Assembly: GCA_035529405.1 (NCBI GenBank)
Contig: DATKWV010000162.1
Span: 1-5,226 of the forward strand
DNA length: 5,226 nt
Direction of reading: 5' to 3'
Source of the DNA: DATKWV01 sp035529405
Lineage (GTDB): Bacteria; Planctomycetota; Phycisphaerae; Sedimentisphaerales; Anaerobacaceae
Shown one piece after another: positions 1 through 4,976 of the stretch (the stretch's first letter is position 1; each line of letters starts with the position of its first letter). The notes below the pieces were generated by a model that ran no database searches, was not told the origin of the DNA, and saw only the letters and a program-made list of their open reading frames with translations. The position numbers and the translations under genes are program-made.

Positions 1-239
1 TTGCACAGCAGCCTTTTGCAAGGTTTGAGTTTGTCCCGGGAAACGGCTGGAAGCTTTTTGATATTTCCGCCCTTGTTCGCAACCAGTATAAAAACCCCGG
101 AAAGTCTTACGGCGCAATGTTTATTTTTGACGTTGAGGATAAGGAAATCTGGTCAGGTTACCGCTTTGTCAGTACCGAAGCCTTCGAACAGTACCGCACA
201 AAGCATCCCAAATTACTGGTAGTGCAAACCAGCCGATAG
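1..239 (+). CDS. Secreted protein with C-terminal DNRLRE-like domain (5' partial)
   Basis: This is the 3' end of a gene that begins before the window. It reads in the frame whose first full codon is at position 3, with 78 codons and a TAG at 237-239. There is no start codon inside the window. The visible protein has GWKLFDISALVRNQY at residues 15-29, then YGAMFIFD, RFVSTEAF and finally HPKLLVVQTSR. This matches the usual end of DNRLRE-type domains, which run W-x-x-FD(V/I)(T/S)xLV, a glycine-containing strand, a strand ending in S-x-E, and a final (R/H)PKLxV strand. These are extracellular beta-sandwich modules on large secreted proteins of planctomycetes and other environmental bacteria, often with glycan-active or adhesive domains. 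The rest of the protein, and so its role, is not visible. It converges on the PEP-CTERM gene with 119 bp between stops. The domain call rests on motif pattern only. Confidence 0.72.
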   Translation, partial: AQQPFARFEFVPGNGWKLFDISALVRNQYKNPGKSYGAMFIFDVEDKEIWSGYRFVSTEAFEQYRTKHPKLLVVQTSR

Positions 240-255
240 TGTATGGTTCCAGCTT

Positions 256-364
256 GTTGCTGGTGACTCGTGATGCGTATTGCATCTTTGGTGTTCCATC
301 CGCTATTCGCTACCCGCTGTTTGCTCTTTTCTGTCCGCTAAACGCTAACCGCTGTACGCTATTT
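256..364 (-). repeat. Heptad-repeat array A between convergent genes
   Basis: Read on the minus strand, 364 to 295 is ten consecutive 7-bp units, eight of them ending in AGC (for example AAATAGC, GTACAGC, GGTTAGC, GAATAGC). A 4-nt ACAC (294-291) shifts the phase, and five more heptads follow from 290 to 256 (CAAAGAT, GCAATAC, GCATCAC and so on), mostly ending in AC. The first unit, AAATAGC, contains the last Lys codon and TAG stop of the PEP-CTERM gene. A 24-bp subblock is duplicated imperfectly (331-354 and 296-319, 19/24 identical). Positions 259-292 match 1363-1396 at 32 of 34 bases, so this belongs to the same family as array B. No protein is plausible here, and no T-tract terminator is visible. 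Confidence 0.8.
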
Positions 365-1075
365 TGTGCGTTTTCGCACAAGCGCCAGCCCGCCCATACC
401 CAAAACCAAAACGGTCGCCGGCTCAGGAACAACAACAAGAAGGTTTTTATCATCAATTGGGACCTCACTTATTATAAGCGTTCCTATTTTGATGTAATTG
501 CCACTGTAGGTTCTGGTGGGAAACGGCAGGTCGATGCCGTTGGTGCGGAATATCGTAGGGACTGTAAATTCCAGCGTAAAATCGCCAAATAACGAACCAT
601 CGGTGATGTTGCTCCCTGCCCAGTGAACATCATTAAGAAAGTCAAAGTCATCAGTAAACTCCCAGTAACGAGTAATTGCCCGACATGGTCCTTGTGTCGG
701 GTCGCCGACATTTTGATAGCTGCGCAAAACCCAACGCATCAAAGCATCACTATATATAATCTCTCCAGCCGATTCGTGCCCTGCTGTAAAGAAACTCACA
801 CAAAAGGTTACGTAGTCGGCTCCATTTACAACTTTGAGGAATTTTCCACCATAGTTGATGTTAATCCGGAAAACATCACCAGGGTCAAGAGTAACATCGG
901 GTACCTGTATAATAAGGCCATCTGATATCCAGTATGGGTAGGGCTCCAAGTGTGGATCATAGCCATAACTGTGTGAGATTACCGGGTCAACTTCAATATT
1001 GACCTCGATTAAGGCCGCCAAGGCCCCGGAACCCGTTATAAGTGTGATTGCCAAAACACATCCTAAAATCTTCAT
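359..1075 (-). CDS. PEP-CTERM sorting-domain protein (exported, unknown ectodomain)
   Basis: The product is 238 aa. The start is set at the ATG at 1075-1073 because it begins a clean signal peptide and has GGGAGG six bases upstream. The longer open frame to 1240 has no such site and reads through the leader and promoter. Residues 1-20 form a signal peptide (Lys2, hydrophobic core, likely cleavage after ALA at 18-20). Residues 217-238 are a classic PEP-CTERM tail: PEPAT, a hydrophobic Gly-rich segment (VLVLGMGGLAL), then basic VRKRTK. Such tails direct proteins to exosortase (XrtA/EpsH family) for processing and surface or extracellular-matrix delivery. The roughly 190-residue middle is rich in aromatic, Asp and Gly residues with beta-like strands, and I do not recognise its fold. 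Transcription probably starts near 1136 from a sigma-54 promoter. The stop codon lies inside a heptad repeat. No exosortase gene is in the window. Confidence 0.9.
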   Translation of the reverse strand: MKILGCVLAITLITGSGALAALIEVNIEVDPVISHSYGYDPHLEPYPYWISDGLIIQVPDVTLDPGDVFRININYGGKFLKVVNGADYVTFCVSFFTAGHESAGEIIYSDALMRWVLRSYQNVGDPTQGPCRAITRYWEFTDDFDFLNDVHWAGSNITDGSLFGDFTLEFTVPTIFRTNGIDLPFPTRTYSGNYIKIGTLIISEVPIDDKNLLVVVPEPATVLVLGMGGLALVRKRTK

Positions 1076-1081
1076 TTTTTG

Positions 1082-1087
1082 CCTCCC
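1082..1087 (-). promoter_or_regulatory. Shine-Dalgarno site deciding the PEP-CTERM start
   Basis: GGGAGG on the minus strand lies six bases upstream of the ATG at 1075. This strong site fixes the start at MKILGC rather than at upstream in-frame codons, and agrees with the signal peptide beginning there. Confidence 0.85.
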
Positions 1088-1146
1088 TGAATAAAAGAAA
1101 TCGTTAAAATAATCCCGCCAAAGCGCCTCTCCCGTATGAAAGCAGC

Positions 1147-1162
1147 AGCAAATTCCGTGCCA
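1147..1162 (-). promoter_or_regulatory. Sigma-54 (RpoN) -24/-12 promoter of the PEP-CTERM gene
   Basis: The minus strand reads TGGCACGGAATTTGCT, which matches the sigma-54 consensus TGGCACGNNNNTTGCW at every fixed position, with the required ten bases between the GG (1161-1160) and GC (1149-1148). The predicted start is about position 1136, giving a leader of about 61 nt ending in the GGGAGG site. Known background: PEP-CTERM/exosortase loci in other bacteria are associated with the PrsK/PrsR two-component pair and RpoN, so this promoter fits the gene. A T-rich stretch (complement of 1163-1196) lies just upstream. A sigma-54 promoter needs an enhancer-binding protein. Its binding site is not proven, but the inverted repeat at 1258-1275 is at a suitable distance. 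Confidence 0.8.
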
Positions 1163-1250
1163 AAAGGCCAAAAAGCCCTTTTTGTCGTTTTTTTGGGGGG
1201 TGTTTAGCGGGTACATGTATAAATATTGCCCACAGTGCAAAAACTTCTGA

Positions 1251-1275
1251 CAAAAACCGGCGGATTATTCCGCCG
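1251..1275 (-). terminator. Rho-independent terminator-like hairpin on the minus strand
   Basis: A perfect 7-bp stem, CGGCGGA (1258-1264) and TCCGCCG (1269-1275), encloses a 4-base loop. In minus-strand RNA it is followed by G and then five U residues (complement of 1252-1256), the layout of an intrinsic terminator. It would end transcripts coming from the URO-D-like gene 265 bp upstream and shield the PEP-CTERM promoter. On the plus strand no T run follows. The same palindrome lies about 122-139 bp upstream of the predicted sigma-54 start, so it could instead, or also, be an activator-binding site. Confidence 0.6.
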
Positions 1276-1317
1276 TTGCGGCAAAAACAACCTTCGCCGG
1301 CTGCAAACTGCGAACTT

Positions 1318-1440
1318 ATGGCTGGTGGCTGGGCGCTGGTCGCTCGTAATTCGTCGCTGGTCGCTGGTGACTGGTGATGCGTATTGCGTCTTTGGTCTTG
1401 CGTCTTTAGTCTTGAGTCTTTTATATTCTGTCCGCTGTAA
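1318..1440 (-). repeat. Heptad-repeat array B, main block
   Basis: On the minus strand, positions 1422 to 1318 divide without gap into fifteen 7-bp units. The first five follow NNAAGAC or NAAAGAC (AAAAGAC, TCAAGAC, CAAAGAC), and later ones drift to CAGCGAC and CAGCCAC; most end in AC. Upstream come a 4-nt ATAT spacer (1426-1423) and two more heptads, GGACAGA and TTACAGC (1433-1427 and 1440-1434). The order of unit types matches array A: AGC-type units, a 4-nt phase shift, then AC-type units. Because 7 is not a multiple of 3, the array gives long open frames with Ser/Arg/Thr-rich or Trp-rich translations. These are artefacts, not proteins. Confidence 0.85.
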
Positions 1441-1488
1441 GTTTACCCTGAGCACTTCGGCAAGGCTCAGTATAGACTTTGCCGAAGG
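1441..1488. repeat. 48-bp palindromic element inserted in heptad array B
   Basis: This block does not fit the 7-bp period and sits exactly between complete heptads (GCTACGC at 1489-1495 and GCTGTAA at 1434-1440, plus strand). Array A has no block at the matching point. It holds two mutually exclusive stem-loops: CTGAGC (1448-1453) with GCTCAG (1465-1470), and CTTCGGCAA (1455-1463) with TTGCCGAAG (1479-1487), both perfect. The structure is like a small non-autonomous REP or MITE-like palindromic repeat. No open reading frame or clear target-site duplication is visible. Confidence 0.6.
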
Positions 1489-1509
1489 GCTACGCGCTGC
1501 ACGCTATCT
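1489..1509 (-). repeat. Heptad-repeat array B, distal three units
   Basis: Three minus-strand heptads, AGATAGC, GTGCAGC and GCGTAGC, lie on the other side of the palindromic element. They correspond to the first three units of array A (AAATAGC, GTACAGC, GGTTAGC). Their TAG overlaps the stop codon of the PEP-CTERM tail remnant, just as in array A. Confidence 0.7.
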
Positions 1510-1533
1510 TCCGGGTTTTCGCAGAAGGGCCAG
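1504..1533 (-). pseudogene. Remnant of a PEP-CTERM gene 3' end (ten codons)
   Basis: The minus strand from 1533 reads codons for LALLRKPGR and TAG. The intact gene ends in LALVRKRTK and TAG at the matching place. The surrounding 40 bp (1533 to 1494) match 388 to 349 at about 32 of 40 bases, covering both the coding tail and the start of the heptad array. Nothing resembling the rest of a PEP-CTERM gene precedes it: eight bases (1540-1533) back begins the URO-D-like stop codon, in a different frame. It is best read as a truncated copy of a PEP-CTERM 3' end carried along with the array. Its short length leaves some chance of coincidence. Confidence 0.55.
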
Positions 1534-1540
1534 TGTACGA

Positions 1541-2776
1541 CTATCTATACTTTTTCCATGCTTCAATCATTTGTTCGACACCATCCCAACCGGTATCGGG
1601 GAAGAGGGCGTCGACCGGATGGAGAATGAACCGATTGGTCGGGCCAAGAACTTCTATGGCGCGCTTGACTTCTCTGTGAATACGTTCGTCATCACCGCAA
1701 GCCAGGCTCAGAGCGTTTGTTCCACCAACTAAGGTCATGCGATTGCTTAGAAGCTGCTTTACTGTTTCCAGTGAAATCCTGTCCTGGATTGGATCGACAA
1801 AATAGAGCAGATCAACTCCTGCATCAGCAAGACGAGAGCCTAATATCTCCACGCCGGTAGTCATAACGTATCCGAACTTCTTATGGTACTTGTGGGCCAG
1901 GGCTGTAAGCTTTTTTAAATGGGGATAAACAAACTGATCAAACAGCCTCGGCGACCAGAAATCCGTTGAAGAATACCACCCGCGTTGTACCACCATATCT
2001 ACGCCCGGATTTGACACCGCCAGTTCTGTTCGTGCGTAATCCGTTTCGGCAATAATCTCCATAAGCTGCCCGAAGGCTGTTGGAGCATCCATAGCCATCA
2101 TAATTGCTGCTTGCGAACCGGTAAGCCATACTGCCGCATCCATCCCGAACGCGCTCCATGCCTGAACCAGAATACCCTTTTCATCGGCGAAACGCTTTAC
2201 CTGGGAGATTCTTTTGTCAAACCATCGCTTTGCTTCAGCATTGGGCTTACAGTACAAGTGCTTTGTCACCGCGACGTCTGACGAGCTGCTTACCGCATGC
2301 TCAACGGCACGGGAAACATTGTAATCCTCAAACAAAGCTACATAGTTTGGCTGGATTACCCAGCCCTCGCCGATGCGCTCACCGGTGTGCCGAACAGAAT
2401 GTCGAAGTCGACCCGATGGTGTTTGATATTCACGAACGAGGACGGGATACTGATTAACCTTACCAGCGCCGATTCGTGTATCCTGCCAGGTAACATCGGC
2501 ATCCTGACTCCACGGCACGGAAACATCCAAAATGTCGTCGATACCAAGCCGAAGCCAGGTTTCAACACGTTTGAAATCATCTGCCAGTGTCCACGGCTGT
2601 GCGATAGTGTGGATGTGCTCCATCCGCATGGAGTACCAGTAATTGACGTTCCGCCCATCCCGCTGCCAGCAAAGATGCTTCGCTGGAGAAAAGCCGAAGC
2701 ACCATGTTGTCAGAGGTACGTGATCAGATGGTTTGCCGTTAAGTGCGGCAAGGATTCGTTCTTTTGAAGTGGCCAT
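1541..2776 (-). CDS. URO-D superfamily protein (methyltransferase-like, not HemE)
   Basis: The product is 411 aa. The start is set at the ATG at 2776-2774 (MATSKERILAALNGK), with AGGAA at 2789-2785 eight bases upstream. A longer frame would need a TTG at 2818 with no site. The opening, ERILAALNG-x-x-x-D-x-VPL, is typical of the uroporphyrinogen decarboxylase/MtaA-CmuA superfamily, as are SPRLFDQFVYPHLKKL (residues 275-290), DAGVDLLYFVDP (318-329) and the C-terminal GPTNRFILHPVDALFPDT (378-395). The N-terminal RQAGRYLPEY signature of true HemE is absent, so heme synthesis is unlikely. The usual Zn-binding H-x-C of cobamide methyltransferases is also not seen: that strand reads FGYVMTTG (301-308). 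The distant planctomycete and Lentisphaera members of this family are mostly uncharacterised, so the substrate is unknown. It follows miaB on the same strand after 179 bp of hairpin-rich DNA. Confidence 0.82.
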   Translation of the reverse strand: MATSKERILAALNGKPSDHVPLTTWCFGFSPAKHLCWQRDGRNVNYWYSMRMEHIHTIAQPWTLADDFKRVETWLRLGIDDILDVSVPWSQDADVTWQDTRIGAGKVNQYPVLVREYQTPSGRLRHSVRHTGERIGEGWVIQPNYVALFEDYNVSRAVEHAVSSSSDVAVTKHLYCKPNAEAKRWFDKRISQVKRFADEKGILVQAWSAFGMDAAVWLTGSQAAIMMAMDAPTAFGQLMEIIAETDYARTELAVSNPGVDMVVQRGWYSSTDFWSPRLFDQFVYPHLKKLTALAHKYHKKFGYVMTTGVEILGSRLADAGVDLLYFVDPIQDRISLETVKQLLSNRMTLVGGTNALSLACGDDERIHREVKRAIEVLGPTNRFILHPVDALFPDTGWDGVEQMIEAWKKYR

Positions 2777-2784
2777 CTCAAAAA

Positions 2785-2789
2785 TTCCT
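2785..2789 (-). promoter_or_regulatory. Ribosome binding site of the URO-D-like gene
   Basis: AGGAA on the minus strand lies eight bases before the ATG at 2776. It supports the ATG (MATSKER) start over the upstream TTG, because family members normally begin within a few residues of the ERILAAL helix. Confidence 0.6.
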
Positions 2790-2825
2790 GCTTCAATTTC
2801 CTGCTGTATAATACCCAAACCTGCG

Positions 2826-2977
2826 CCCGCGAAGGCGGGTATCCGTGGTTACTTTTGCCTTGCTTGTGTCTTCTGAGCTCGTTCGCGAGCCACCAGCGAC
2901 GCGTCACGGGGTTTTGTCCGTTATCTCCGAACTACTCCGCAGTCCGAAGGACTCCTTACGGAGGACGCCTTCCGGCG
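2826..2977. repeat. Cluster of five mini-hairpins between miaB and the URO-D-like gene
   Basis: Five short perfect inverted repeats with loops of 3-4 bases are packed here: CCCGC-GAAG-GCGGG (2826-2839), GCTCG-TTCG-CGAGC (2877-2890), AGTCC-GAA-GGACT (2941-2953), CTCC-TTAC-GGAG (2952-2963) and CGCC-TTCC-GGCG (2966-2977). The stems differ in sequence but keep the same architecture. The last two lie in the 3' end of miaB, whose TAA stop is in the loop of the fourth hairpin. There is no T tract, so it is not a standard terminator. It might act on mRNA stability or processing between the two same-strand genes, or be a repeat insertion without function. Confidence 0.65.
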
Positions 2978-4368
2978 GAACTGCTCACCAGCTGGCCGAA
3001 AAGGGTCAGCGGAAAGGTCTTTGTTATTTTTACCTTCGCGAATTCGCCTGCCAGTGACACCGGGCCGTTGAATACCACGATATAATCGCCCGCGGTTCTG
3101 CCGACCAACTGCGGGTGATTCTTGTTGCCGGCATTGTTCAAATGCGGCTTCTTACTTAACCCCTCAACCATAACCTCCACTTCCCTGCCCATAAAAGGAC
3201 TGCTGAGCCGGCCGCTTATTTCGGCTTGTATCCCAAGCAGCGTATTGTTGCGCTGTTTTTTTACCGCTTCCGGGGCATCATCCTGCTGACCCTTCTGGGC
3301 TGTTGTGCCCGGCCGGGCCGAGTACTTGAATATAAAGGCGTTCTTGTAGTTTGCCTTTTTTAATAGTTGCACCGTAGCCTGAAAATCTTCCTCACTTTCT
3401 CCCGGAAAACCCACTATAAAATCACCCGCTGCGGCAAGGTCGGGCACAATCGCCCTGGCTGTGTCCAAAAGCTGGAGATATTCGCCGGCGGTATAGTGTC
3501 GATTCATCGCCTTAAGGATTTTGTCTGAGCCGCTTTGGGCCGGCAGGTGCAGATAGCTGCATACCTTCGGCAAATCGGCCATAGCCTGCATAATCTCGTT
3601 GAAAAACTCCTTTTGCGGATAGCTTGTAACAAATTTCAGCCATTTTATTGCCCGGATGTCACTTGCCATTGCCAGCAAATCAGCAAGACAGTAAGTCCTG
3701 TCGCCCTGAACATATTTATATGAATTTACGGTCTGGCCAAGCAGTGTCACTGTCTTGACACCCTGGTCGGCCAGATTCCTGATTTGTTCTATTATGGCCT
3801 TCGGCTGCCGACAAACCTCCGGCCCCCGCACAAACGGAACAACGCAATAACTGCAGAAATTGTTGCAGCCCCGCATCACCCGCACATACGCCTGGTTCGG
3901 AAGTGCCTTTGCACCGAAATCGGCAACACTTTCAAAATCTTCCAGGGCCTGTACTTGAGTTTCACTGCGGTTGCGGATTTTGTCTGTCACTGCGGCAATT
4001 TTCTTCTTTTCGTTCATAACCTCAGTGACAAGCTCGGTTATTTGCGGTATCTGCGCCGGCCCGCAGACTATATCGACTTCCGGCCGGTCCAGCAGGGCGG
4101 CTCCAAGTCGCTGGGCCATGCAGCCTATGACCGCAACTGTCATTTCCGGCCGGCTCTGTTTTATGTGACGCAGATTACCCAGAAGACTCAATACCCGTTC
4201 TTCTGCGTGCCGCCGTACAGAGCAGGTATTTATCAGCACCACGTCTGCCTGCTGCGGCTGGTCTGTAAATGCAAAGCCCTTCTGCTCTAACGCAGCCGTT
4301 ACCAGTTCGGTATCCAGCTTGTTCATCTGGCAGCCGAAACTTCTAATGTGTACGGTTCCAATGCTCAT
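2956..4368 (-). CDS. miaB: tRNA-2-methylthio-N6-dimethylallyladenosine synthase MiaB
   Basis: This 470-aa radical-SAM methylthiotransferase converts i6A37 to ms2i6A37 in tRNAs that read UNN codons, using two 4Fe-4S clusters. The N-terminal MTTase domain has its three cluster cysteines at C13 (SFGCQMN), C49 (INTCSVR) and C83 (IGCMAQR). The radical-SAM motif is C168-x3-C172-x2-C175 in MRGCNNFCSYCVVPFVRG, followed by GQTVNSY, LHLPAQSGS and DFIVGFPGE. A TRAM RNA-binding domain covers about 389-460. All catalytic residues are present and the length is normal. The last nine residues (SSSAGRRPP, 462-470) continue past the usual LFGxLV end and are encoded by the hairpin cluster, so the 3' end seems overwritten by repeat DNA. 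The ATG at 4368 has no Shine-Dalgarno site. A good promoter ends nine bases before it, which suggests a leaderless mRNA. It is divergent from the PEGA lipoprotein gene. Confidence 0.96.
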   Translation of the reverse strand: MSIGTVHIRSFGCQMNKLDTELVTAALEQKGFAFTDQPQQADVVLINTCSVRRHAEERVLSLLGNLRHIKQSRPEMTVAVIGCMAQRLGAALLDRPEVDIVCGPAQIPQITELVTEVMNEKKKIAAVTDKIRNRSETQVQALEDFESVADFGAKALPNQAYVRVMRGCNNFCSYCVVPFVRGPEVCRQPKAIIEQIRNLADQGVKTVTLLGQTVNSYKYVQGDRTYCLADLLAMASDIRAIKWLKFVTSYPQKEFFNEIMQAMADLPKVCSYLHLPAQSGSDKILKAMNRHYTAGEYLQLLDTARAIVPDLAAAGDFIVGFPGESEEDFQATVQLLKKANYKNAFIFKYSARPGTTAQKGQQDDAPEAVKKQRNNTLLGIQAEISGRLSSPFMGREVEVMVEGLSKKPHLNNAGNKNHPQLVGRTAGDYIVVFNGPVSLAGEFAKVKITKTFPLTLFGQLVSSSAGRRPP

Positions 4369-4377
4369 AAACAGTTG

Positions 4378-4406
4378 AATATACAGTATCTGCAGCCTGA
4401 AATCAA
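4378..4406 (-). promoter_or_regulatory. Sigma-70-type promoter of miaB, probably leaderless
   Basis: On the minus strand, TTGATT (4406-4401), a 17-bp spacer and TATATT (4383-4378) lie just before miaB. Only nine bases separate the -10 hexamer from the ATG, so transcription would begin within a few bases of the start codon. This fits the lack of any Shine-Dalgarno site there. It is inferred from sequence only, and AT-rich chance matches are possible. Confidence 0.5.
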
Positions 4407-4451
4407 ATGGCTGCGCGGCTGGGTATGTCCGTTACGATTTTCAAAGATTTG

Positions 4452-4480
4452 TTGCCGACCGTACAGGTTGCGGCTATCAT
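4452..4480 (+). promoter_or_regulatory. Sigma-70-type promoter of the PEGA lipoprotein gene
   Basis: TTGCCG (4452-4457), a 17-bp spacer and TATCAT (4475-4480) precede the lipoprotein gene, giving a predicted leader of about 38 nt. The -10 lies inside an imperfect inverted repeat: GGTTGCGGCT (4466-4475) and AGCCGTTACC (4483-4492), 8 of 10 positions complementary. That repeat could be an operator or a hairpin in early DNA melting. The promoter faces away from the miaB promoter, with 45 bp between their -35 boxes. Confidence 0.5.
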
Positions 4481-4524
4481 AAAGCCGTTACCGGGGCCGA
4501 CAGCTTAAATTAAAGGAACTTGTT

Positions 4525-4926
4525 ATGAATAGCAGGGTTTTGCGGGTATTTTACGTGATTGCTTTGATGTCACTTATAGTGCTGGCCGGCTGTGTCGAGA
4601 GGAAACTTACCATAAATACACAGCCTCAAGGCGCTTTGGTGGTGCTCAACGACGAGGAAATAGGTATTTCTCCGGTTACGGTGAATTTCGACTGGTACGG
4701 CGATTACAATGTAAGAATAAGCAAGGAAGGTTTTGAGACCCTTAAAACACACAGGAAGCTGAAAAAGCCCTGGTATGACAATTTTCCTTTCGATATATGG
4801 GCACAACTGCTGAACCCTGAGACGATAATGGATTCTTATGAATGGACTTTTACGCTCGAGGAAAAAAGTTATCCAACCAGGGAAAAGCTCATTAGCGCCG
4901 CCCAGCAGCTCAAGCAGCAGCTATAA
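4525..4926 (+). CDS. PEGA-domain lipoprotein
   Basis: This 133-aa protein has a start supported by AAAGGAA at 4512-4518, six bases upstream. Residues 1-22 form a lipoprotein signal peptide ending in the lipobox LAGC, so Cys23 should be lipidated. Val at +2 is not an inner-membrane retention Asp. Residues 34-70 form a PEGA domain: PQGALVVLND, IGISPVTV, WYGDYNV, then GF at 69-70. PEGA domains are small beta-sandwich modules, usually at the cell surface or periplasm. The C-terminal part (PWYDNFPFDIWAQLLNPETIMDSYEWTFTLE, about 80-112, in two sections) is a pattern I associate with a planctomycete-specific lipoprotein family of unknown role. The end is Gln-rich and probably helical (QQLKQQL). It is divergent from miaB with its own promoter, and no functional link to miaB is implied. 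Confidence 0.87.
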   Translation: MNSRVLRVFYVIALMSLIVLAGCVERKLTINTQPQGALVVLNDEEIGISPVTVNFDWYGDYNVRISKEGFETLKTHRKLKKPWYDNFPFDIWAQLLNPETIMDSYEWTFTLEEKSYPTREKLISAAQQLKQQL

Positions 4927-4976
4927 ACCGGTGCCTGGGCTTGTGCAGCAGTATACCGCATATCGAAGTTTTCATA

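Noticed and set aside
1..222. Plus-strand frame starting with TTG at position 1
   Set aside because: It is out of frame with the DNRLRE-like coding sequence, which shows recognisable domain motifs and runs open from the window edge.
249..263. CCAGC-TTGTT-GCTGG hairpin after the DNRLRE-like gene as a terminator
   Set aside because: It has a 5-bp stem with no following T tract, and it overlaps the heptad array whose units explain the sequence.
1058..1075. A lipobox-like LGC (residues 4-6) near the start of the PEP-CTERM protein
   Set aside because: The Cys is at residue 6, before the hydrophobic core, so it is too early for lipoprotein processing. The ALA cleavage site fits better.
1164..1196. 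A plus-strand terminator formed by AAAAGG and CCTTTT followed by T runs
   Set aside because: The stem is weak and AT-rich and no plus-strand gene is nearby. The T-rich DNA is better read as the upstream part of the sigma-54 promoter.
1076..1240. N-terminal extension of the PEP-CTERM frame up to 1240
   Set aside because: It would translate the sigma-54 promoter and the leader. The strong GGGAGG site and the signal peptide both place the start at 1075.
256..1422. The repeat arrays as CRISPR
   Set aside because: The unit is 7 bp with no spacers, and there are no cas genes.
1226..1732. A 168-codon plus-strand frame and an 83-codon minus-strand frame (1204-1455) across the heptad array
   Set aside because: Their repetitive translations are produced by the 7-bp period. 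They overlap the URO-D-like gene end and the sigma-54 promoter region, and have no ribosome site.
2808..2836. A sigma-70 promoter for the URO-D-like gene (TATTAT at 2813-2808, minus strand)
   Set aside because: The matching -35 position reads GCCTTC within the hairpin cluster, which is a poor match, and there is no extended -10. The gene may be co-transcribed with miaB.
3784..4290. Long plus-strand frames antisense to miaB (also 3535-3723 and 3971-4168)
   Set aside because: They are shadows of a clearly conserved miaB and have no motifs or ribosome sites.
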